From assembly GCA_029706075.1 (NCBI GenBank), contig JAINUG010000323.1, forward strand, positions 310,001 to 374,000: a stretch of 64,000 bases of DNA, in the 5' to 3' direction. The translations under genes and the position numbers were made by a program. The notes under the pieces were generated by a model. It worked only from the letters and a program-made list of their open reading frames with translations. It made no database searches and was not told the origin of the DNA. The number at the start of each line of letters is the position of its first letter. The stretch's first letter is position 1. Below, one piece after another: positions 57,822 through 64,000 of the stretch. Source of the stretch: Aldrovandia affinis (lineage: Eukaryota; Chordata; Actinopteri; Notacanthiformes; Halosauridae).

Positions 57822-58370
57822 CAGGTAGTGGGCAAAAAGGTGGACGCACCAATGTGATACAACTATAGTATCCCACTCTGTAGAGCTCTTGATGGGCCGT
57901 TCTTGATTAAACTGCCTGCTCATGCTCCAGATTAAAATTTGCAGTAAATTAATTTAGTCGCTCGCCTGTTTAGCCTTGCACCACAAACTAATGCACGGAC
58001 ACCGCAATCCAGGAGTATGTGCTTCTGACCACAGCTGCCCTTCGTTGATGATGCCTTCCCTTCAGAGTTCCATGCTGACATCACCTTAGACACCGTTCCT
58101 CATGAAACAGCAGATTGAGCTGAAGCTCCTGCCAAACATACCCCAATAATCAGCCCTCTTTCAAAATCACTGAGGTCTCATCTTCTAGCCATGCTAGCCA
58201 TAATAATAGGCAATCAGGCCTGCCCAGCATTTTTGTACATGTCCCTGAGCATGCTATGATATTAATTGCTTAATTAACCCAGGAACAACACCTGTGTGGA
58301 AGCACCTGTTTTCAATATACTTTGTGTGCCTCATTTACACACGTGTTTCAACCTTTTTGGCCACTACCTG
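57822..58370 (-). mobile_element. Tc1-like transposon, internally deleted
   Basis: Inverted ends CAGGTAGTGGGCAAAAAGG (left) and CAGGTAGTGGCCAAAAAGG (right, minus strand) with TA duplications at 57820-57821 and 58371-58372. The minus strand keeps only the N-terminal DNA-binding part of a Tc1 transposase, readable as DLSDFERGLIIGVCLAGAS, GTVSKVMSAWNSEGK and SSTKGSCGQK, with stops. The entire catalytic half is gone. It is a deletion derivative that still has both ends. Confidence 0.9.
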
Positions 58371-58372
58371 TA

Positions 58373-59034
58373 ACTGTTCTAGTGAAGAATGTGAAGGCTG
58401 AGTCAGGTTTACATTAAGTCTAACCTTTGGTGTAACTGAAATTCCCAAAGTGCAGAACTGTTGGAAAACTTGTGTGCAATTTTGATCTGACAGATTGTAG
58501 GAATACATGTGTATACTTCCTGTTGAAGTAAGAGGAACAGAGGGTTTTAGGGTTGTATGTTGTTGTGAGAAAGGGAGAAAGACAATGAGAGTAATGGAAG
58601 CTGTAAGGCTGTGTGTTTGAGTTTGTGGCGGGATGTGATGTCGTACTGTGTGTGATGTCATACTGTGAAACATTGTGTGGTGTCATGTCACATTGCAAGT
58701 TTGGTAATATTGTGTCACACCATTTTAGGTACCGTTGTGTGGTATAATCTCACACTGTATATTTGGTAGTGTTATGTGGTATGAAACCAGGTCCACATTT
58801 ATTCCTGTATAAAAAGGGACAGGAGACATGGCTATGCACTGTCTATGAATACTATTAACAGTGAACAGATAGTGGTTGAACCAACACCAACAGCATCAGC
58901 TTCTCTTACTCACATACGGTACGTGGCCTTAGACCTCTTCCAAACCAACACAAAACTTTCAGTCACAGAATCAAATATGTGATTGACTATTGGCTTTCAC
59001 TCTGTGATTGTTAAGCAAAATGGGTCCACATTTT
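58373..59034. other. Unique stretch
   Basis: No gene recognised. Loosely repeated GTGTGGTGTCATGTCACA-type phrases at 58620-58790 make a weak degenerate repeat. Confidence 0.45.
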
Positions 59035-59425
59035 TATTTAATCCATTTTATTTTACCCCTATTTTCTCCCAAATTAGAATGCCCCATTCGTATGTAAACG
59101 CATGATGCGTGTGTCAAGCCGATGCGCTTCTTTTCACTCTGCAATCTACCAGTCAAGCTTGCACAGACATTGAGTTGGAGCAGGACACTTCATGTGTAGC
59201 TTGTGCAGGCAGATAGTGGGGGTGCCCGATCGACCAGAGGGGTTGCTGGTGCACGCTGAGACATAGATATCCGCCTGACTAAAATCCCTCTCTTCTCCAG
59301 GCAATGCTACGGCCAATTATCCACAGCCCTGAGGGGCTGTTGGCCTGGATTCAATACCAGAGGGTTGGATCTATCCACACATTAGAACAGTGCCTTAACA
59401 GGGTGGGCCACCTAGAAGGCCTGGA
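59035..59425. mobile_element. SINE-like dispersed repeat, copy 1
   Basis: It opens with TTTTACCCCTATTTTCTCCC, a familiar fish repeat opening. It later carries GCTACGGCCAATTATCCAC and AGCCCTGAGGGGCTG, which match ATGCCCAATTATGCACGG and CCCCGCGGGGCTGG at 63420-63455. Decayed and non-coding. Confidence 0.55.
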
Positions 59426-62400
59426 ATTCAGTATTTTTATACCAGTATATATCAAAAAGAAGTAACACGATACAAGAATAAATAAAAAATATTATAATCA
59501 TATTACCTGGCAAAAATTACACATGAACATCACTAGTGAGTAGGTACTTTCAGTTTTTCACCATCTATCTTATTGCGCAAGAATCCACATATTTCCCAAT
59601 TTGGATAAGGCATGAAGAGGCATGTGAATTCATCATTCATGCCTTCCCTTATATGGAATGTGAAGAACAATTCCACACCATGCATTAACTCACTGTATGT
59701 GTCACTATATAACTGATCCTTAGAGATGATGAAACTAACAACAGCATTATGTTAAAAAATAACATGTTAAGTGTTAATCAAACGTCTTTTAAAAGGATGT
59801 CAACTACCATGATAGTGATTGGGCAACACAAAGTCACACTAACAATATAAATTACTATTTATATGTGGCTATAAATTGGAAAATGTAAAACTATAACATA
59901 GTAATAGTAAAGAAATTGCATTCACCTTTGCCAAAAAATAATCATTGTCCTGTCGCACTGCAGCTGCTATATTTAATTTTGTACTTGTCAGTTGAGTCCA
60001 TTATGGCTCAGTCAATGAATGTGGCTCCCTTATGGTTTCTATTCCTGACTTATCACACATCTAGCAGCTAATGAGTACTGCACTGTATTTGAACAGGGGG
60101 ATGTATTTTACTCACTCAATGAAGTCAAAACAATTTATGAAAAAATTGATGGTTTTATGAAAAAATCCAGGAAGAGTGTTGCACGTACTGTACCGAGAAT
60201 TCATGAACCCCGGCGTACTGTGGGGAACATCTCCTTATCAGTGTAGAGACGCACGAAGCTCCTACTGACTCGGCTCCCACTGCCTATCAAAGCTGTGGAA
60301 TCTCTCAAGTTCCAAGGAATGAATTTTCTGTTCAACAACACAGGCAAAAATAATTATATGTGAGGAACCTAGGGTCTGTCATTTCTGTTGCCATAAAACA
60401 ATAGGAAGGCAAACAGGATGCTGCAATGGCAAGAAGTATTGACGACAAATAAATGGTTACATGAATGTAATACAATGTCAGGCCACATTTACAGGGCGTT
60501 GTCCGGTTCGGAATGCCGTACTATTTGAAAGACATGGAAGCTCTCTACGACAAAGACAAGAGCAACAAGACTGGTTCTGGATATCAAACTTACATGTTCG
60601 ATTATGAAGAGGGCCTTAAGACACTTCAGTCTGCAAAATGACACTCTCAGGAGGATTTTTGGATTTTTATTGTTGAAAGGGATGAATAAATTGAGTACAG
60701 AAGGTATTTCAGGAGGGCAAATGTGGAAATTGACCAAAGGTCAATTTCACACTGATGCCAGGAAGTATTTGTTCACAGTTATTCATGTAGCAGGATACAT
60801 AGAAGAAGCAGAGGCACTTAGTGTGTTCAAGACTAGGTTTGGTACATTGATATATCTCCTAAACCTACAGTTCTGTGGAGTTACTAAAGCACATGGAAAT
60901 GTGTTGAACTGTGAGCACAATTCCTTAGCTTTAATGTGAGACAATTAAAAAACACTATAATGCATCATCGATTTACAGTTCTAATGCACAGTTGAGATGC
61001 AATTAGAGATGCTGATTAAATGCAACCTGTTTTAGTGATAAAAAAATCACTAAACACATGCATGGATACCATATTGTTGTATGCTTATTGGGTTATTGTC
61101 AGTTATTTATGGAAAGATTTTTGTGTGATTCATAAGTAGAGTATTTTGAAAGTTTAAAAACAATGATGCTCTCAGAATATCTTGGTGGAAAACTACCGGG
61201 TTTCAGGTGTGTGCACAGGTATGAGGTATGTAAAAGAAAGCCAATACCTGCCCTTGGCCCAAAACTGCCACCCTGCAGTTCCATCATGAATCACCGAGAG
61301 GCAGCGTTGTGCCTGTAGTACCTCAGTTCAGAAGATTTTTTTAAATTCTTAAAACAGTAAACAGTCAAATTCTGAGTACCTCAAGGACCTACAACCATAT
61401 AGCCTTGTAATTTACATAATTACATAACAAAGGGAGCGAAAGCTGTCAGAATCTAAGACACTCCATGAGCAGGGATACCGCTTCTTCTGCAGGTACAGGG
61501 CCCATGCCCATACATGGAAACACCTTAGTTACTACTGAATGGTCAAGGCCAGATCCGCAGCTGAAACACAAATGGTAACAGATACCTCAAGACTCAAGCA
61601 TTGGGAATGGGCCTCCTGCTCTCACACTTAGATCTTATAATCTAACTCAATTTGAATGTAGATTCTTTTCTCTCTAGTGATTTATGCTTTTCTCCGTGTC
61701 AAAGCATCATTCAGTAAAGCTGAAATCGACTACACAATCACATCACATCACGACATCACATCAAATCTCATTAATTGCACTTTGCTGAACATGAGATTTC
61801 TGTGAGAAGTACAAACTCCAGTGCCTTTCTAGAAGTGAACACTCCCCCACCCTCTGAAATACTGAAATTAAACAGTAAAAGGAAAACAATATTTTTCCAT
61901 CATATAATCCAGGATACATTTTTACTATCTTTGACTTTTAAATATTGGTCTGATTTATACAAACATCTAGATTCAACATCTACAAACTAATACTTAATTT
62001 ATGTAGAGATAAATTGGGAGCTTATCTTAAGTTTATTCATCTGCCTTAAAACACATATAATAACTCTTAAGTTTAAAAGCGCTCTTAAAGTAGCCATAAA
62101 TATGTATATTTATAAGGAAGAGTTTTACTATAAAGGTATTCAATCAAGCTAACAACCCCTGCTACTGTAGTGGTAGATACCACATAGATACCACACGGTC
62201 AATAAAACTGTAAATGTAATGCTTAAATTAAGTCAATATTTCATAATCTATCGAACATTTGTATTATATTATCACATAATGAACTATCTATCATCATCTA
62301 TCATCTATCACTAGCTATCATTGCATAATATACCATAAATCTATGCAAGCTTTGCTGAAAAAATGTGCAAACAGATGCATACATTGACTAAAACACAGAG

Positions 62401-62539
62401 TAGGTTCCTCACTTGAACTAATTGTACCCTCTATCAATTCAATTTCGAAATTTGTGACAATGGCGCCGAACCATCTCCCTCCAGACTGAACTCCTTCCTA
62501 GCCACCGCTTGTGATTCTGGTACACACCTACAGAGAAGC
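59426..62539. other. Long AT-rich unique stretch
   Basis: About 3.1 kb with no named repeat or convincing gene. A 111-residue plus frame at 60604-60939 has an opposing 82-residue frame and no recognisable domain. Short ATCAC-type (61735-61770) and ATCT-type (62281-62325) simple repeats are present. Confidence 0.45.
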
Positions 62540-62725
62540 TTTTCTGTGCACACAAGCTCATGCCAGCTTCCCTCCCCCCTCCCTCTGGTGGCGGACAGCC
62601 AATCACCGCCCCCAAATGGGACTCCCGGCCAGAGCCGGGCTGGTGCAGCCGGAGATGGAAATCAGGCCATAGTGGGCAAATTGCACTTTACTGGTTGTGC
62701 CACCCAGGGGCCCTCAAAATATATA
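62540..62725 (-). mobile_element. SINE-like dispersed repeat, copy 2
   Basis: GCTTCCCTCCCC, GGACAGCCAATCACCGCCCC and ACTCCCGGCCAGAGCCGG match 63223-63285 of copy 3. It is a partial copy without the tRNA-like segment. Confidence 0.65.
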
Positions 62726-63034
62726 TTTTTAAAACGTGTTACTCCTGTTTTTACTTTTTCTTCAAACTTTGACTGCCCAGTTGTATTTGTTAACCTGTCT
62801 CATCACTGAACCATCCTCTGTCAACTCAGGAGACCGCAGACTAACGCAGACTAACACATGCAGATGCACATCCTCTGAAGCACCTGCAGCCATCTGCTGC
62901 TTATTTTCACTCTGCAGTCCACTAGGCCAGCGATGCTGCCACTGCGCCGGAGGACTGCACTTCCTGCACAGCCGGTGCATGCAAACCGCAGGCTGCACAA
63001 TCGATCAAGCGAGTCACTCTTAAGGAAATTTTGT
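62726..63034. other. Unique stretch
   Basis: Small overlapping Cys-rich frames on both strands show no domain. Confidence 0.4.
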
Positions 63035-63480
63035 TTCCCATTTTGGTATCCAATTACACTCGCTATTTTCATGTCAATCCCCCCTCGTACTATGAGTTCG
63101 CTGCCTTAGCCCTGGCAGTGTCGAAGGCGAAGCATCGTCTCTTTCAAGACGGCACTCACCAAGCCGTCGACCGTAACTCCGGCACCCCAGAGCCACTCCT
63201 GTACGCAGCAAACATCCTGTTGGCTTCCCTCCCCCCCCGGACAGCCAATTGCTGCCCCTGGTGGCACTCCCGGCCAGAGCCGACTCTGGCGCGATGGGGA
63301 ATCGAACCCCGGTCGAACCCTGTAACCACTGGACCACGCGGGAGGCCTAAGCGAGTCACTCTTGCACAGTCAGGCAGGAAAATCTCCCCTGACTGAAACT
63401 CTCCCTACCTGGGCGACGCTATGCCCAATTATGCACGGCCCCGCGGGGCTGGAACAGTCAGGATTCCATTACAGACCGCA
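63035..63480 (-). mobile_element. SINE-like repeat with tRNA-like segment, copy 3
   Basis: On the minus strand at 63289-63347 the sequence reads CCTCCCGCGTGGTCCAGTGG (box-A-like), then GGGGTTCGATTCCCC (box B), as in tRNA-derived SINEs with a Glu-tRNA-like head. The anticodon arm is absent, so it is not a tRNA gene. GGCAGCAATTGGCTGTCC and related sequence follow. The rest of the repeat on the other side (63390-63470) matches copy 1. Confidence 0.65.
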
Positions 63481-64000
63481 TCACTGCACTAAGCGATGAC
63501 ATCAAGCGTCTGGCAAAATAATAATATGGTAACAAACATTTCATCCTTGATAATTGTTATAGACTTACACTACATGAAAAGGTCACATATTGTGCACACA
63601 TGGAAACATGAGGAGTCCTTGAATATACTGTACACTAACACTGATGTCACACTCGATATTGATACCGTTGCAAATCCTGTTTCTAAACGTTTACTCTTAG
63701 CTATTGACTTGAGTGCAATTGTTGAGGTTGTGGTTTATAATCCACCGTTAAGAAGACGACGTTCATGATATATATTTTTTCAGTCGAGGCCAGGACCTCT
63801 CATTTTCTCTTGCTCCTCCTATGCCCAACACTCCCCCACCACCCCCCTTTGCCCTCTGTTTATCTCAGGAGTTTGTCACGCTGACTCCCTCCCCCTTCAC
63901 TAAAAACCTGGGTGGTGGGTCACTCTACCCTCCTCGATGTCTTTCCCTCATCGTAGTGCATCTCTGAATCCATCTTGCCTCTTCTGTACATGTAAGTTCC
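63481..64000. other. Unique stretch to the window end
   Basis: No gene recognised. A C-rich pyrimidine tract runs through 63830-63900. Confidence 0.45.

Noticed and set aside
60604-60939. 111-residue open frame
   Set aside because: No recognisable domain, opposed by an 82-residue frame, no splice or CpG context.
63289-63347. Possible tRNA-Glu gene on the minus strand
   Set aside because: Box A and box B are present, but the anticodon arm is missing and the sequence is part of a dispersed SINE-like repeat.

Overview
The window looks like a repeat-rich intergenic or intronic stretch of a teleost fish chromosome. I found no convincing intact host protein-coding gene. The case for a fish rests on several signals: many Tc1-like transposons of types common in fishes, L2-clade LINEs and tRNA-derived SINEs that share one 3' tail, hAT-type palindromic MITEs, a fish/deuterostome type of Ty3/gypsy element, and abundant (CA)n arrays. 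The shared tail contains the stem-loop GCTCT-GGATA-AGAGC described for UnaL2/UnaSINE1 of eel. This hints at an elopomorph or other early teleost, but related tails are widespread in fishes, so the hint is weak.

Layout. 0-10 kb: unique sequence with a small Tc1-derived element (2571-3099), a palindromic MITE with 8-bp target duplications (4078-4540), two SINEs, CA/GT arrays and a truncated L2 LINE (9336-9752). 10-20 kb: a solo LTR (10402-10968), a dense CpG island with a possible first-exon splice donor (about 12.2-12.5 kb), a long CA-rich array, a 30-32-bp minisatellite split by an L2 LINE (14646-15490), and a complete but broken Tc1-like element with a D-to-E spacing of 38 (15937-17209). 20-32 kb: two Tc1 fragments, a SINE, and a broken Ty3/gypsy-type element with integrase encoded before reverse transcriptase (27210-31112). 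32-41 kb: a 45-bp minisatellite that creates false ORFs on both strands, three MITEs, a Tc1-like element and the largest L2 LINE (39160-40612), whose reverse transcriptase has lost its catalytic DD pair. 41-50 kb: a 100-base assembly gap, microsatellites, and an unfamiliar 280-bp repeat with an inverted copy of its core. 50-64 kb: a LINE remnant apparently split by a Tc1-like element (D-to-E spacing 36) and an LTR-like sequence, degenerate 26-bp repeats, a Tc1 deletion derivative, and three copies of a SINE-like repeat.

How the parts relate. This is a record of transposon insertion rather than a set of cooperating genes. SINEs and L2 LINEs share a 3' tail, which is the known basis for LINE machinery mobilising SINEs. 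The MITEs lack coding sequence and would have depended on hAT or Tc1/mariner transposases supplied elsewhere. All coding remnants I could read are broken. The only hints of host function are CpG clusters near 3.8, 12.3 and 40.8 kb and possible splice signals beside the first two. I did not find a convincing new biological system. The items most worth checking are the 12.2-kb CpG island, the 280-bp repeat, the L2 copy lacking its catalytic pair and the unusual Tc1 D-to-E spacings. Family names and identities come from reading by eye and were not confirmed by database search.
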